Assembly (NCBI RefSeq): GCF_016820245.1
Contig: NZ_JAFCAR010000005.1
Span: forward strand, 496,001-560,000
DNA length: 64,000 bases
Direction of reading: 5' to 3'
From: Jannaschia sp. Os4
GTDB taxonomy: Bacteria > Pseudomonadota > Alphaproteobacteria > Rhodobacterales > Rhodobacteraceae
Within the stretch, counting starts at the first letter, position 1. Each line of letters begins with the position of its first letter. The notes below the pieces were generated by a model. The model saw only the letters and a list, made by a program, of their open reading frames with translations, was not told where the DNA came from and did no database searches. This document shows, piece after piece, positions 46,195 through 55,568 of the stretch. Both the position numbers and the translations under genes were made by a program.

Positions 46195-47568
46195 ATGACC
46201 GACCGCGCCGCCCCCGTCCTCGACCGCCTCGACGACCAGATGCCCGCCGCCCTCGAGCGTCTGTCGGAGCTGCTCCGCATCCCCTCGATCTCGACCGATC
46301 CCGCCTATGCCGACGCCTGCACGGCCGCCGCCGACTGGATGGTGGCCGACCTCGCCTCGATGGGGCTGGACGCCTCGCGCCGGGACACACCGGGACGCCC
46401 GATGGTGGTGGCCCATGCGGACGGGCCGCCGGGCGGGGAGGGACCGCACCTGCTGTTCTACGGGCACTACGACGTGCAGCCGGTGGACCCGCTCGACCTG
46501 TGGCGCCGCGACCCGTTCGACCCGGTGGTGGAGGACGGGGCGATCCGGGCGCGCGGCGCGTCGGACGACAAGGGCCAGTTGATGACCTTCGTCGAGGCGC
46601 TGCGGGCGTGGATCGCGGTGCACGGCGCGCCGCCCTGCAGGCTGACGATCCTCCTGGAGGGCGAGGAGGAGTCGGGCTCGCCCTCGCTGGTGCCGTTCCT
46701 GCGGGAGAACGCCGCCGAGCTGCGCGCCGACCTCGCCCTCATCTGCGACACCGGCCTCTACGACGACCGGGTGCCCGCGATCGCGACGTCCCTGCGCGGG
46801 CTGCTGGGCGAGGAGATCGTGATCCACGGGGCGAACCGCGACCTGCACTCGGGCAGCTACGGCGGGATCGCGATGAACCCGATCCGCGTGCTGACGCGGA
46901 TCCTCGGCGGGCTGCACGACGCGGAAGGGCGCGTGCGGGTGCCGGGCTTCTACGACGGCGTCCCCGAACTGGAGCCGGAGCGGAAGAAGGCGTGGCAGGA
47001 TCTCGGCTTCGCGGCGGAGGCGTTCCTCGGCGAGGTGGGCCTCGCCGATCCGGCGGGGGAGCGGGGGCGGATGCCGCTGGAGATGATCTGGTCGCGGCCC
47101 ACGGCGGAGATCAACGGCATCCTCGGCGGCTACACCGGCGCGGGGTTCAAGACGGTGCTGCCCGCGCAGGCGTCGGCCAAGGTGTCGTTCCGCCTCGTGG
47201 CGGGACAGGATCCGCACCGCCTGCGCGAGTCGTTCCGCGACTGGGTGATGGCGCAGATCCCGGCCGACTGCCGGGTGGAGTTCCACGGGCACGGCGCCTC
47301 GCCCGCCTCGGCGATGGACACCTCGCACCCGCTCTTCGACGCGGCGCGCGAGGCCTTGTCGGAGGAGTGGGGCGACGCGGCGGTGTTCACCGGTATGGGT
47401 GGCTCGATCCCCATCGCGGGGCACTTCCGCGAGGAGTTGGGGATGGAATCGATGCTGGCTGGCTGGGCCAAGGACGACGACCGCATCCACTCGCCCAACG
47501 AGAAGTACGACCTCGACAGCTTCCACAAGGGGATGCGGTCGTGGGCGCGGGTGCTGGCACGGGTGTGA
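46195..47568 (+). CDS. M20-family metallopeptidase (dipeptidase/ArgE-DapE type)
   Basis: 457 residues. Di-zinc site: [18 protein letters not shown] (His, Asp), [39 protein letters not shown] (catalytic Glu) and [20 protein letters not shown]. The carboxypeptidase/CNDP-like branch with the dimerisation insert ([19 protein letters not shown]). Cytoplasmic, probably cleaves dipeptides or N-acyl amino acids. CAGGAGA precedes the ATG. Confidence 0.92.
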   Translation: MTDRAAPVLDRLDDQMPAALERLSELLRIPSISTDPAYADACTAAADWMVADLASMGLDASRRDTPGRPMVVAHADGPPGGEGPHLLFYGHYDVQPVDPLDLWRRDPFDPVVEDGAIRARGASDDKGQLMTFVEALRAWIAVHGAPPCRLTILLEGEEESGSPSLVPFLRENAAELRADLALICDTGLYDDRVPAIATSLRGLLGEEIVIHGANRDLHSGSYGGIAMNPIRVLTRILGGLHDAEGRVRVPGFYDGVPELEPERKKAWQDLGFAAEAFLGEVGLADPAGERGRMPLEMIWSRPTAEINGILGGYTGAGFKTVLPAQASAKVSFRLVAGQDPHRLRESFRDWVMAQIPADCRVEFHGHGASPASAMDTSHPLFDAAREALSEEWGDAAVFTGMGGSIPIAGHFREELGMESMLAGWAKDDDRIHSPNEKYDLDSFHKGMRSWARVLARV

Positions 47569-47849
47569 TCCTCGGGCGGGGCGCGCGGGCGCGTCCCTCG
47601 CTCTCTCGGTCCCCCGTGGGGGAAGGAAGATCGGCGCCGCGTCCCGTCCCGTTGTCCGGGGTGGGGACGGACGAACCTTGCTGCCCTGCCACGCTGAGGT
47701 GGCCTGGTCGTCTTCGAGGCCGGCCGACGAGGCGACATCTCTCGATGCTCGTCGGGGTCCGTCATGATCCTGTCCGGGGTCTCCCCCGGTGCGCGCAGGA
47801 AGGGTGATCAGGGCGAGCGGTTAAGGAAGCGTGAAGGGCGGGGGGGCGG
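47569..47849. other. Intergenic region with several hairpins between the M20 gene and dgt
   Basis: 281 bases between convergent genes. It contains CCGGGG/CCCCGG around TCTC (47774-47789) and CCGACGAG...CTCGTCGG with a 16-base loop (about 47728-47759). Neither is followed by a T-run. They may be terminators for both genes or part of a structured RNA; no known RNA family (SRP, 6S, tmRNA, RNase P) is recognisable. Confidence 0.4.
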
Positions 47850-49091
47850 TCAGGCGTCGAACCCCTCGATCCCGCCGATCAGCCGCTCGTGCGTCTGGAT
47901 CGCGAAGCGGTCCGTCATCCCGGCGATGTAGTCCGACACCAGCCGCGCGATGGCCGTGTCGCCGTCGGCGGCGTCGATGTCCTTGCGCCACTGCTTCGGC
48001 AGGTCGGCGGGATGGGCGCAGAGATAGGGGAAGAGCTCGTCCACCACGCGCGTCGCCCGCTTGCGCATCGCCACGACGTCGGGCGCGCGGTACATGCGCT
48101 CGAACAGGAAGCGGCGGATGACGTGAAGGTCGGCCCACAGCCCGTCGGAGAACCGTGCCATCGCGCGGCCCGCATGGCGCACGTCCTCGGCCGAGCCGGG
48201 GGCGAGGGCCGCGAGGTTCCGCTCGGTCACCGCGATCACGTCCTCGACCAGCACCCCGAAGAAGCGGCGCAGCGCCTCGTGGCGGCGGCGGTAGAGGTCG
48301 AGGCCGGGATAGGTGCGGTCCACCTCGGCGAAGCAGCGGTCGAGGACGGGCAGCTCCGACAGCTCGGCCGTGGAGAACAGCTCGGCGCGCAGCCCGTCGT
48401 GGAGGTCGTGGTGGTTGTAGGCGATGTCGTCCGACAGCGCGGCGACCTGCGCCTCGGCGGAGGCATGGGTCGAGAGTTCGAGGTCGTGCCACGCCGCGTA
48501 GTCCTGCAGCGCGTAGTGCGCGGGCTCGGGGACGGGGCCGTTGTGCTTGGCGATGCCCTCGAGCGTCTCCCACGTGAGGTTCAGCCCGTCGAAGCTGGCG
48601 TAGTGCCGCTCCAGCGATGTGACGATGCGGATGGCCTGCGCGTTGTGGTCGAAGCCGCCATGGGGCTGCATCAGCCGGTCCAGCGCCTCCTCGCCCGTGT
48701 GGCCGAAGGGCGGGTGGCCGAGGTCGTGGGCCAGCGCCACGGCCTCGGCCAGGGCGACGTTGAGGCCCAGGTGCCCCGCGATGGTCCGCGCGACCTGCGC
48801 CACCTCGATGGAGTGGGTCAGGCGGGTGCGGAAGTAGTCGCCCTCGTGCTCGATGAAGACCTGCGTCTTGTGCTTGAGGCGGCGGAACGCGCTGGAATGG
48901 ATGATCCGGTCGCGGTCGCGCTGGAACGGGGAGCGGTGGCGGCTCTCCTCCTCGGGGTGCAGGCGGCCGCGGGTGGCCAAGGGGTCGCAGGCGTAGGGCG
49001 CGAAGGACGGCGAGGGCGCGGGCGCGGCGCCGGGCACGCGCGTGCCGGACCGGACGTCCGTCCGTGCGTCGCTGCGGGGGGCGGTGGTCAT
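47850..49091 (-). CDS. dgt: Deoxyguanosinetriphosphate triphosphohydrolase-like protein
   Basis: 413 residues, HD superfamily. Motifs: RDRDRIIHSSAFRRLKHKTQ, FRTRLTHSIEVAQVARTIAG (His), ALAHDLGHPPFGHTGEEAL (the HD pair), and LSDDIAYNHHDLHDGLRA. It hydrolyses dNTPs to nucleosides and triphosphate; the alphaproteobacterial type is often called dGTPase type 2. Divergent from erpA with 80 bases between, a pairing I recall from other Rhodobacteraceae. Confidence 0.94.
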   Translation of the reverse strand: MTTAPRSDARTDVRSGTRVPGAAPAPSPSFAPYACDPLATRGRLHPEEESRHRSPFQRDRDRIIHSSAFRRLKHKTQVFIEHEGDYFRTRLTHSIEVAQVARTIAGHLGLNVALAEAVALAHDLGHPPFGHTGEEALDRLMQPHGGFDHNAQAIRIVTSLERHYASFDGLNLTWETLEGIAKHNGPVPEPAHYALQDYAAWHDLELSTHASAEAQVAALSDDIAYNHHDLHDGLRAELFSTAELSELPVLDRCFAEVDRTYPGLDLYRRRHEALRRFFGVLVEDVIAVTERNLAALAPGSAEDVRHAGRAMARFSDGLWADLHVIRRFLFERMYRAPDVVAMRKRATRVVDELFPYLCAHPADLPKQWRKDIDAADGDTAIARLVSDYIAGMTDRFAIQTHERLIGGIEGFDA

Positions 49092-49101
49092 GTGCGCTCC
49101 C

Positions 49102-49130
49102 TTGGCGGTCGGCCCTCTCCTCCATATATC
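49102..49130 (+). promoter_or_regulatory. Probable erpA promoter
   Basis: -35 TTGGCG (49102-49107), 17-base spacer, -10 TATATC (49125-49130). The AT-rich CATATATC stands out in the divergent dgt/erpA gap. The start codon is at 49172. Confidence 0.5.
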
Positions 49131-49171
49131 GACGCCACGCCGGAATGTTACCCCGTGCCCGGAGACCCGTC

Positions 49172-49504
49172 ATGGACCTGTCCACGCTGCCCCCCAAGGT
49201 CACTCCCCGCGCCTTCGAGCGCCTGTCCGAGATCGGCGCGGCCGCGCAGGGCAAGGCCCTGCGCGTCGCGGTGGAGGGCGGGGGCTGCTCGGGCTTCCAG
49301 TACAGCATCGACCTCGGCGAGCCGGAGACGACGGACCTCAGGCTGGAGGGGCAGGGCGAGTGCGTGGTGATCGACGAGGTGTCGCTGCCGTTCCTCGGCG
49401 GCGCGACGATCGACTTCACCGAGGAGCTGATCGGCGCGCGCTTCACCATCGAGAACCCGAACGCTTCGTCCTCCTGCGGCTGCGGGGTGTCCTTCTCGCT
49501 CTGA
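49172..49504 (+). CDS. erpA: HesB/IscA/ErpA-type iron-sulfur cluster assembly protein
   Basis: 110 residues of the A-type carrier family, with the three conserved cysteines Cys39 (EGGGCSGFQY), Cys102 and Cys104 (SSCGCGVSFSL). It accepts Fe-S clusters and passes them to target enzymes. ErpA is the likeliest member because it stands alone, away from isc/suf genes, but IscA cannot be excluded. Start at 49172 behind GGAGA. Confidence 0.9.
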   Translation: MDLSTLPPKVTPRAFERLSEIGAAAQGKALRVAVEGGGCSGFQYSIDLGEPETTDLRLEGQGECVVIDEVSLPFLGGATIDFTEELIGARFTIENPNASSSCGCGVSFSL

Positions 49505-49597
49505 GCCGAGGCGGCGATTCCACGCGAATGCGCGAGGGCCGCCCCATATCCGCCATCTGAAGGCGGCAGGTGTCCGGCAACCGATCCGGAGGCCCCC

Positions 49598-50206
49598 ATG
49601 TCCGACCCCGTCACCGAAGCCGACATCCGCGCCGACCTCCGCCGCCTCGTGGGGCGCGGGCGCCGCGCGGCGGTCGCCGCGCGGGCGGGCCTCGCCGCGC
49701 GGCCCGGCCCGGCCCGCCTCGCGCCGCTGCGGATGGCGGGGCTCGGCGCGATGGCGCTGCAGCTCGGCATGGTCGCGGCGTGGTCCGTCCTGCCGGAGCC
49801 GGACGGGCGCGTCGTGCTGGAGAACATCGAGATGACCGCGGGCGAGACCCGCTTCGCGCCGCGTCCGGTGATCGTGCGCGCCGCGCCGCCCGCGGAGGCG
49901 GGCGAGGTGCCCGGCCGCTGGCACCGTTGGGTGCCCATCGCGCGCGACGCCGCCGCGTGGGCCGCCGCGCTGGAGGTGGCCGCCACGCGCCCCTCCGACG
50001 ACCTGCGCGCGGAGGCGGACCGCATGGCCGACCTGCTCCGCTCGCTCCGCGCCAGCCGGGCGCCCGCCGACGCGGAGGTGCTGGACTGGGCGGCGGACGA
50101 GGCGGCGCTGCTGCTCGCCGCGCTGGAGGCGCAGCGCGCCGCGCCGCCCGCGCGCGGGGCCGACCTCGCCGGGATGCTGGCGCTCTTGGCGGTCGAGCGG
50201 GGCTGA
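49598..50206 (+). CDS. Hypothetical membrane-anchored protein
   Basis: 202 residues. A basic N-terminus (RRLVGRGRRAAVAARAGLAA) is followed by one hydrophobic segment (about 44-62, LRMAGLGAMALQLGMVAAWS) and a mainly helical alanine/arginine-rich C-terminal part (ALEVAATRPSDDLRAEADRM, ending GMLALLAVERG). No family recognised. Codon use is normal and GGAGG precedes the ATG. Lies between erpA and xthA on the same strand. Confidence 0.68.
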   Translation: MSDPVTEADIRADLRRLVGRGRRAAVAARAGLAARPGPARLAPLRMAGLGAMALQLGMVAAWSVLPEPDGRVVLENIEMTAGETRFAPRPVIVRAAPPAEAGEVPGRWHRWVPIARDAAAWAAALEVAATRPSDDLRAEADRMADLLRSLRASRAPADAEVLDWAADEAALLLAALEAQRAAPPARGADLAGMLALLAVERG

Positions 50207-50277
50207 CATCGCGGCGCGCGCTCCGTAGGGGAGGGGGATGACCCCGACCGCGCGCCCCGCCCGATGAAGACCGCCCC

Positions 50278-51063
50278 ATGAAGATCGCGACGTGGAACGT
50301 GAACGGGATCAAGGCCCGTCTCCAGACCGTGCGCCGCTGGCTGGAGGAGGACGCGCCCGACGTGGCCGTCCTGCAGGAGATCAAGTCCACCGACGAGGCC
50401 TTCCCGACCGAGGAGCTGATCGACGGGACGGGCTACTCGATCCACACCCACGGGCAGAAGGGCTTCAACGGGGTCGCGCTCCTGTCCCGCGTGGAGCTGG
50501 ACGACGTGACGCGCGGCCTGCCGGGCGACGACGCGGACGAGCAGGCGCGCTACATCGAGGCGACGGCGATCGGCGAGCGCGACGCGGTGCGGGTCTGCGG
50601 GCTCTACCTGCCCAACGGCAACCCGGCGCCGGGGCCGAAATACGACTACAAGCTGGGCTGGATGGCGCGGCTGGAGGCGCGCGCGCGCGAACTGTTGGCC
50701 GAGGAGACGCCGTTCCTGATGACCGGCGACTTCAACGTCATCCCCGACGACCGCGACGCGCTGCAGCCCGCGCGCTGGCACGACGACGCGCTGGCCCTGC
50801 CGCAGACGCGCGGCGCCTATCGGCGGATCGTGAACCTCGGGCTGACGGACGCGCTGCGGGCGCGCACGCCCGCGCCGCACCACTTCACCTTCTGGGACTA
50901 CACCAAGGGCGCGTGGGAGCGGAACGACGGCATCCGCATCGACCACTTCCTGCTCTCGCCCGCCGTGGCGGACCGGATGCGCGACGTGACGATCCAAGCG
51001 GAGCTGCGCGGGCGCGACAAGCCGTCGGACCACGTGCCCGTCTGGCTGACGCTGGACCTCTGA
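50278..51063 (+). CDS. xthA: Exodeoxyribonuclease III
   Basis: 261-residue AP endonuclease / 3'-5' exonuclease of base excision repair. MKIATWNVNGIKARLQTVRR, VAVLQEIKSTDEAFP (metal Glu), LYLPNGNPAPGPKYDYKLGW, LMTGDFNVIPDDRDAL, and the C-terminal RIDHFLLSPAVADRM with KPSDHVPVWLTLDL (catalytic His). A five-codon ORF (ATG AAG ACC GCC CCA TGA) ends across the xthA start and might couple translation. A hairpin follows. Confidence 0.95.
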   Translation: MKIATWNVNGIKARLQTVRRWLEEDAPDVAVLQEIKSTDEAFPTEELIDGTGYSIHTHGQKGFNGVALLSRVELDDVTRGLPGDDADEQARYIEATAIGERDAVRVCGLYLPNGNPAPGPKYDYKLGWMARLEARARELLAEETPFLMTGDFNVIPDDRDALQPARWHDDALALPQTRGAYRRIVNLGLTDALRARTPAPHHFTFWDYTKGAWERNDGIRIDHFLLSPAVADRMRDVTIQAELRGRDKPSDHVPVWLTLDL

Positions 51064-51066
51064 CGC

Positions 51067-51097
51067 CCCTTCCTCTTGCCGCAAATATCCCGGGGGT
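51067..51097 (-). repeat. Dispersed intergenic repeat, copy B
   Basis: The reverse complement of this stretch carries ACCCCCG, TATTT and CAAGA at the same spacing as copy A at 36376-36406; about three quarters of the positions agree. It lies directly after xthA and next to the hairpin at 51098-51116. Confidence 0.5.
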
Positions 51098-51116
51098 CCG
51101 GGGGCAGAGCCCCCGG
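51098..51116. terminator. Terminator-like hairpin after xthA
   Basis: CCGGGGGC (51098-51105) pairs perfectly with GCCCCCGG (51109-51116) around AGA, 35 bases after the xthA stop and 25 before the next gene. Confidence 0.65.
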
Positions 51117-51140
51117 CGCCCGCCACCAAGGAGCCGCGAC

Positions 51141-52181
51141 ATGCGCACCGTTCCCCTCGGCCGCCACGACACGATCACCGAGATCATGCTCGGCACCATG
51201 ACCTACGGCGCCCAGACCCCGCCCGAGGACGCCCACGCGCAGATGGACCTCGCCGTGGAGGCGGGGGTCACGTGGCTCGACGCGGCCGAGGTCTATCCGG
51301 TCAACCCGATGCTGGCCGAGACGGCGGGCCGGACCGAGGAGATCATCGGCGACTGGGTCGCGGCGGGGAACGCGGGCAAGCTGCGCATCGCGACCAAGCA
51401 CGCGGGCGAGGGCGGCGTGGTGCGCGGGGGGGAGGCGATCACCGCCGAGACGATCCCCGGCGCGATCGAGGGGTCTCTGAAGCGGCTGCAGGTCGAGGCG
51501 ATCGACCTCTACCAGTTCCACTGGCCCAACCGGGGCTCCTACATGTTCCGCAAGAACTGGACCTACGCGCCGACCGGGGACGGCGCCTCGCGAAAGGCGG
51601 AGGTCGTCCAGAACCTTGCGGACTGCGTGGGCGCGTTGGAGCGGGAGGTCGAGCGCGGCACGATCCGGGCCTTCGGCACGTCCAACGAATCCGCATGGGG
51701 CATGGCGCGCTGGTGCGACGCCGCCGGGGACGGGCCCGCGCGTCCCGTGTCGATCCAGAACGAGTACTCGCTGCTCTGCCGCCTCGCGGACACGGACCTC
51801 GCGGAATGCATGGTCCACGAGGAGATCACCATGCTCGCCTTCTCGCCGCTGGCGGCGGGCCTGCTGACGGGCAAGTACCAAGGCGGCGCGGTGCCCGAGG
51901 GGTCGCGCCGCTCGATCAACGGCGGCTTGGGCGGACGCATGTCCGACCGGGTCGAGGGGGCCGTGGACGCCTACCTGCGGCTCGCGGCGGACCACGGGGT
52001 CGATCCGGTGCACCTGTCGCTGGCGTGGCTGCGGCACCGCCCCTTCGCCTGCTCGGCCATCCTCGGGGCGACGACGCTGGCGCAGTTGCAGCACGGGCTG
52101 AAGGCGGTGGATGTCGACCTGTCCGACGAGACCGTCGCGGCGGTGGACGAGGTGCACAAGGCGTGGCCGCTGCCGTACTGA
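51141..52181 (+). CDS. Aldo/keto reductase (Tas-like)
   Basis: 346 residues, NADPH-dependent TIM barrel. N-terminus MRTVPLGRHDTITEIMLGTM, the catalytic Asp/Tyr in WLDAAEVYPVNPMLAETAGR, Lys in RIATKHAGEGG, His in DLYQFHWPNRGSYMFRKNWT, and the C-terminal CSAILGATTLAQLQHGLKAV. The YPVNP-type motif and long loop match the E. coli Tas branch, whose substrate is not established. AAGGAG precedes the ATG. Confidence 0.93.
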   Translation: MRTVPLGRHDTITEIMLGTMTYGAQTPPEDAHAQMDLAVEAGVTWLDAAEVYPVNPMLAETAGRTEEIIGDWVAAGNAGKLRIATKHAGEGGVVRGGEAITAETIPGAIEGSLKRLQVEAIDLYQFHWPNRGSYMFRKNWTYAPTGDGASRKAEVVQNLADCVGALEREVERGTIRAFGTSNESAWGMARWCDAAGDGPARPVSIQNEYSLLCRLADTDLAECMVHEEITMLAFSPLAAGLLTGKYQGGAVPEGSRRSINGGLGGRMSDRVEGAVDAYLRLAADHGVDPVHLSLAWLRHRPFACSAILGATTLAQLQHGLKAVDVDLSDETVAAVDEVHKAWPLPY

Positions 52182-52212
52182 CGCGACGGCGGACGCCCGA
52201 AGAGGCAGGGGG

Positions 52213-53397
52213 CTAGACCGCCTGTCCCGCCGCCCAGCCCGAGGCCCACGCCCACTGGAAGTTGTAGCCCCCCAGCCAGCCGGTCACGTCCACCACCTCG
52301 CCCACGAAGTGCAGGCCGGGCACGGACCGCGCCTCCAGCGTCCGCGGGTCCAGCGCGTCCGTCGCCACGCCGCCCCGCATGACCTCCGCCGTGCGGTAGC
52401 CCTCCGACCCCGACGGCTGGACGGTCCACGCCCGCGCCGCGCGCTCCAACGCGGAGAGCTTGGCGTTCGACTGGTCGGCGAGGTTGCCGGCGATGCCGGC
52501 CCGCGCGATCACGGCCTTCGCCAACCGCTCCGGCATGTGCCGCGCCAGCGCGGTCGCCACCCCCATGCGCCCCCCCGCCTGCCGCTGGGCGGCCAGCGCG
52601 TCCGCGAGGTCGGTCCCGTGGGCGAGGTCCACCTCCACCGGCGCCCCCTCGCGCCAGTAGGACGACGCCTGCAGCACGGACGGCCCCGACAGGCCCCGGT
52701 GCGTGAAGAGCAGCCCGTCCGCGAAGGCCGGCCCGTCCGCGCGCACCGCGCCCTCCACGGACGCGCCCGCCAAGGCCGCCATCTCTTCGCGCAGGCCGCC
52801 CTCGAAGGTGAGCGGGACGAGGGCCGCGCGGGTGTCGACGACGGGCAGGCCGAACGCCCGCGCGATCCGCAGGCCACGGTCCGTCGCGCCCATCTTGGGG
52901 ATCGGCTTGCCGCCCAAGGCCACGATCACCTTGGCCGCGCGCTCGGTCCCGCCGGACGTCGCGACGGCGAACCCGCCCTCGGCGCGCGTCACGTCCCCGA
53001 CCGTCGTGGACGGGCGCAGTTCCGCGCCCGCGCCCCGCAGGTCGGACACCAGCCAGTCAACCACCTCTCGCGCCGAGCCCGCGCAGAACAGCTGGCCGAG
53101 CGCCTTCTCCGTCCATTCGATGCCCGCGGCCTCCAGCCGGTCGAGGAAGGCGCGCGCCGGGTGCCGCGACAGCGCCGAGAGCGCGAAGCGGGGGTTCTCC
53201 GACAGGAACCTCTCCGAGATCGTCGCGCGCGAGATCCCGAGATTCGTGAAGTTGCAGCGCCCCCCGCCGGAGATGCGGATCTTCTCGCCGGGATGCCGGT
53301 TGCCCTCGATCACGAGCACCCGCCGCCCGCGTCGCGCCGCCTCGATCCCGGCGTAGAGCCCGGCGGCCCCGCCGCCCAGAACGATCACGTCCCACAT
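52213..53397 (-). CDS. NAD(P)/FAD-dependent flavoprotein (HI0933/BaiN-like family)
   Basis: 394 residues. FAD Rossmann motif VIVLGGGAAGLYAGIEAARR at the N-terminus and the family signature GEKIRISGGGRCNFTNLGIS. C-terminal AEVMRGGVATDALDPRTLEA followed by GLHFVGEVVDVTGWLGGYNFQWAWASG closes the FAD site. Members include BaiN and RdsA; most, like this one, have no assigned substrate. Convergent with the aldo/keto reductase. Confidence 0.9.
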   Translation of the reverse strand: MWDVIVLGGGAAGLYAGIEAARRGRRVLVIEGNRHPGEKIRISGGGRCNFTNLGISRATISERFLSENPRFALSALSRHPARAFLDRLEAAGIEWTEKALGQLFCAGSAREVVDWLVSDLRGAGAELRPSTTVGDVTRAEGGFAVATSGGTERAAKVIVALGGKPIPKMGATDRGLRIARAFGLPVVDTRAALVPLTFEGGLREEMAALAGASVEGAVRADGPAFADGLLFTHRGLSGPSVLQASSYWREGAPVEVDLAHGTDLADALAAQRQAGGRMGVATALARHMPERLAKAVIARAGIAGNLADQSNAKLSALERAARAWTVQPSGSEGYRTAEVMRGGVATDALDPRTLEARSVPGLHFVGEVVDVTGWLGGYNFQWAWASGWAAGQAV

Positions 53398-53437
53398 GGG
53401 CCCGCCCTAGCCGGTCGCGGGAGGGGCCGCGAGGGGC

Positions 53438-53466
53438 TTGCGCCCCGCCGCGCCCCCGTCTATCCC
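53438..53466 (+). promoter_or_regulatory. tRNA-Gln promoter
   Basis: -35 TTGCGC (53438-53443), 17-base spacer, -10 TATCCC (53461-53466). The tRNA 5' end is 12 bases downstream. Confidence 0.6.
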
Positions 53467-53477
53467 GCACCCCGCGT

Positions 53478-53552
53478 TGGGGTGTAGCCAAGCGGTAAGG
53501 CAGCGGTTTTTGGTACCGTGTACCGTAGGTTCGAATCCTACCACCCCAGCCA
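53478..53552 (+). tRNA. tRNA-Gln (anticodon TTG), CCA encoded
   Basis: Acceptor TGGGGTG/CACCCCA (U1-A72, typical of tRNA-Gln), D arm with AAGCGGTAAGGC, anticodon arm with TTTTGGT giving TTG, T arm GTAGG-TTCGAAT-CCTAC, discriminator G and encoded CCA (53550-53552). Confidence 0.97.
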
Positions 53553-53621
53553 TTTTCCCCTCTTCCGGTCTTCCGCCGCCGCCTCCGGGCGGGCAGGGTA
53601 CGCGCGATCCGAGGAGGCTCC

Positions 53622-55568
53622 ATGACCGTCACCATCGAGCGCGCCGGCCGCATCGCGCGGGTCACCATCGACAACCCCCCGATCAACGCCGCCTCGCACG
53701 CGGTGCGGCGCGGGCTGGTGGAGGCCGTGGCGGCGACGGAGGCGGACGGCGCGGTCGCCGCCGTCGTGCTGCGCGCGGCGGGCCGGACGTTCACGGCCGG
53801 GGCCGACGTCCGCGAGTTCGGCCAGCCGCCCCGGGAGCCGCACCTCCCCGACGTGGTCCTCGCGCTGGAGGGGGCGGCGAAGCCGTGGGTCGCCGCGCTG
53901 CACGGCACGGTGCTGGGCGGGGGGCTGGAGATCGCACTCGGCTGCGCCCATCGGATCGCGGCGCCGGGCACCAAGCTCGGGTTCCCCGAGGTGAACCTCG
54001 GGCTGATCCCCGGGGCGGGCGGCACGGTGCGCGCGCCGCGCCTGATCGACCCCGCCGCCGCCCTCGGCCTCTGCGCGGGCGGGCGGCCGGTGGACGCGAC
54101 GGAGGCCGCGGCGCTGGGCCTCGTGGACGCGGTGGCCGAGGGCGACCTCGACGCGGCGGCGACCGCGATGGCCGAGCGCGCCGCCGATGCCCCGCGCCCC
54201 GTCCCGTTGGCCGCGCGCGCGCCCCTGCCGGCGTCCGACGACTGGCCGGATCGGGTGGCGCGGGCTGTGGCCGAGGCCGGCCCCGTCCATGCCCCCCGCG
54301 CCGCAGCCGAGGCGGTGGACCGGGCGGTGCGGCTCGGGGCGGACGACGCCCTTGCCGCCGAGCGCGCCGCCTTCGTCCGCCTGAGGGACGATCCGCAGAG
54401 CGCCGCGCTGCGCCACGTGTTCTTAGCCGAGCGCGCGGCGTCGAAGCTGCCCGAGCTGAAGGGCGTGGACCCCCGCCCCGTGGACCGGGTGGGCGTCGTC
54501 GGCGGCGGGACGATGGGCGCGGGCATCGCGAGCGCCTGCCTGCTGCGCGGCCTGCACGTGACGCTGCTCGAGCGCGACGACGCGGCGGCGGAGGCGGGGC
54601 GGGGCCGGATCGAGGGCATCCTCGCGGACAGCCACCGGCGGGGCCTCGTCGACGCGGCGCGCCACGCCGCGCTCCGCGACGCGCTCGCGGTGGCGACCGA
54701 TCCTGCGGCCCTCGCCCCCGCCGACCTCGTGATCGAGGCGGTGTTCGAGGACATGGAGGTGAAGGCCGGGGTGCTGTCGAGCGTCGAGGCCGTGGTCCGC
54801 GACGACGCCATCCTCGCCTCCAACACCTCCTATCTCGACCTCGACGCGCTGGCGGCGCGTGCCCGCGTGCCCGAACGCGTCATCGGCCTTCACTTCTTCT
54901 CGCCCGCCCACGTCATGAAGCTGCTGGAGGTCGTCATCCCCGACGGCTGCGCCCCGGACGTGGTCGCCACCGGGTTCGCCTTGGCCAAGCGGCTGGGCAA
55001 GATCGCGGTGCCCGCCGGGGTCTGCGACGGGTTCGTCGGCAACCGCATCATGGCGGCCTACCGCCGGGCCGCGGAGTTCATGGTCGCCGACGGGGCGGCG
55101 CCCGCGCAGGTCGACGCGGCGATGCGCGGTCACGGATGGCGGATGGGCCTCTTCGAGGTGCAGGACCTCGCCGGGCTCGACATCGCATGGGCCATGCGGA
55201 AGCGCCGCGCGGCGACGCGCGATCCGGGGGAGCGGTACTTCGACGGGCCGGACCGGCTCTGCGAGATGGGCCGCCTCGGGCGCAAGGCGGGGGCGGGGTG
55301 GTACGACTACGCCGAGGGCAGGGCCGTGGAATCCGAGACCGTCGCGCGCGTCCTCGACGCGGCGCGGGCGGACGCGGGCCTCACGCCGCGCCGCTTCACG
55401 GACGCGGAGATCGTCGACGGCCTGCTCGCCGCCATGCGCGCCGAGGCCGAGGCGGTGCTGGCCGAGGGCATCGCGCGGTCGGCGGACGACATCGACGTGG
55501 TGATGATCAACGGCTACGGCTTCCCCCGCTGGCGCGGCGGGCCGATGTTCTCCGGGAGGGCGGGATGA
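53622..55568 (+). CDS. Bifunctional enoyl-CoA hydratase / 3-hydroxyacyl-CoA dehydrogenase
   Basis: 648 residues, FadB-like but shorter than the about 700-730 usual. The N-terminal crotonase domain has TFTAGADVREFG and both catalytic Glu residues, in LGGGLEIALGCAHRIAA and LGFPEVNLGLIPGAGGT. The C-terminal dehydrogenase has VGVVGGGTMGAGIASACLLR, SNTSYLDLDALAARA and the catalytic His in RVIGLHFFSPAHVMKLLEVV. It hydrates and oxidises an acyl-CoA. GAGGAGG precedes the start. Overlaps the BKACE gene (ATGA). No thiolase gene follows, which fits a special substrate. Confidence 0.93.
   Translation: MTVTIERAGRIARVTIDNPPINAASHAVRRGLVEAVAATEADGAVAAVVLRAAGRTFTAGADVREFGQPPREPHLPDVVLALEGAAKPWVAALHGTVLGGGLEIALGCAHRIAAPGTKLGFPEVNLGLIPGAGGTVRAPRLIDPAAALGLCAGGRPVDATEAAALGLVDAVAEGDLDAAATAMAERAADAPRPVPLAARAPLPASDDWPDRVARAVAEAGPVHAPRAAAEAVDRAVRLGADDALAAERAAFVRLRDDPQSAALRHVFLAERAASKLPELKGVDPRPVDRVGVVGGGTMGAGIASACLLRGLHVTLLERDDAAAEAGRGRIEGILADSHRRGLVDAARHAALRDALAVATDPAALAPADLVIEAVFEDMEVKAGVLSSVEAVVRDDAILASNTSYLDLDALAARARVPERVIGLHFFSPAHVMKLLEVVIPDGCAPDVVATGFALAKRLGKIAVPAGVCDGFVGNRIMAAYRRAAEFMVADGAAPAQVDAAMRGHGWRMGLFEVQDLAGLDIAWAMRKRRAATRDPGERYFDGPDRLCEMGRLGRKAGAGWYDYAEGRAVESETVARVLDAARADAGLTPRRFTDAEIVDGLLAAMRAEAEAVLAEGIARSADDIDVVMINGYGFPRWRGGPMFSGRAG

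Noticed and set aside
50263-50280. Five-codon ORF (MKTAP) ending across the xthA start
   Set aside because: Possibly a coupling mini-ORF, but too short to separate from chance.
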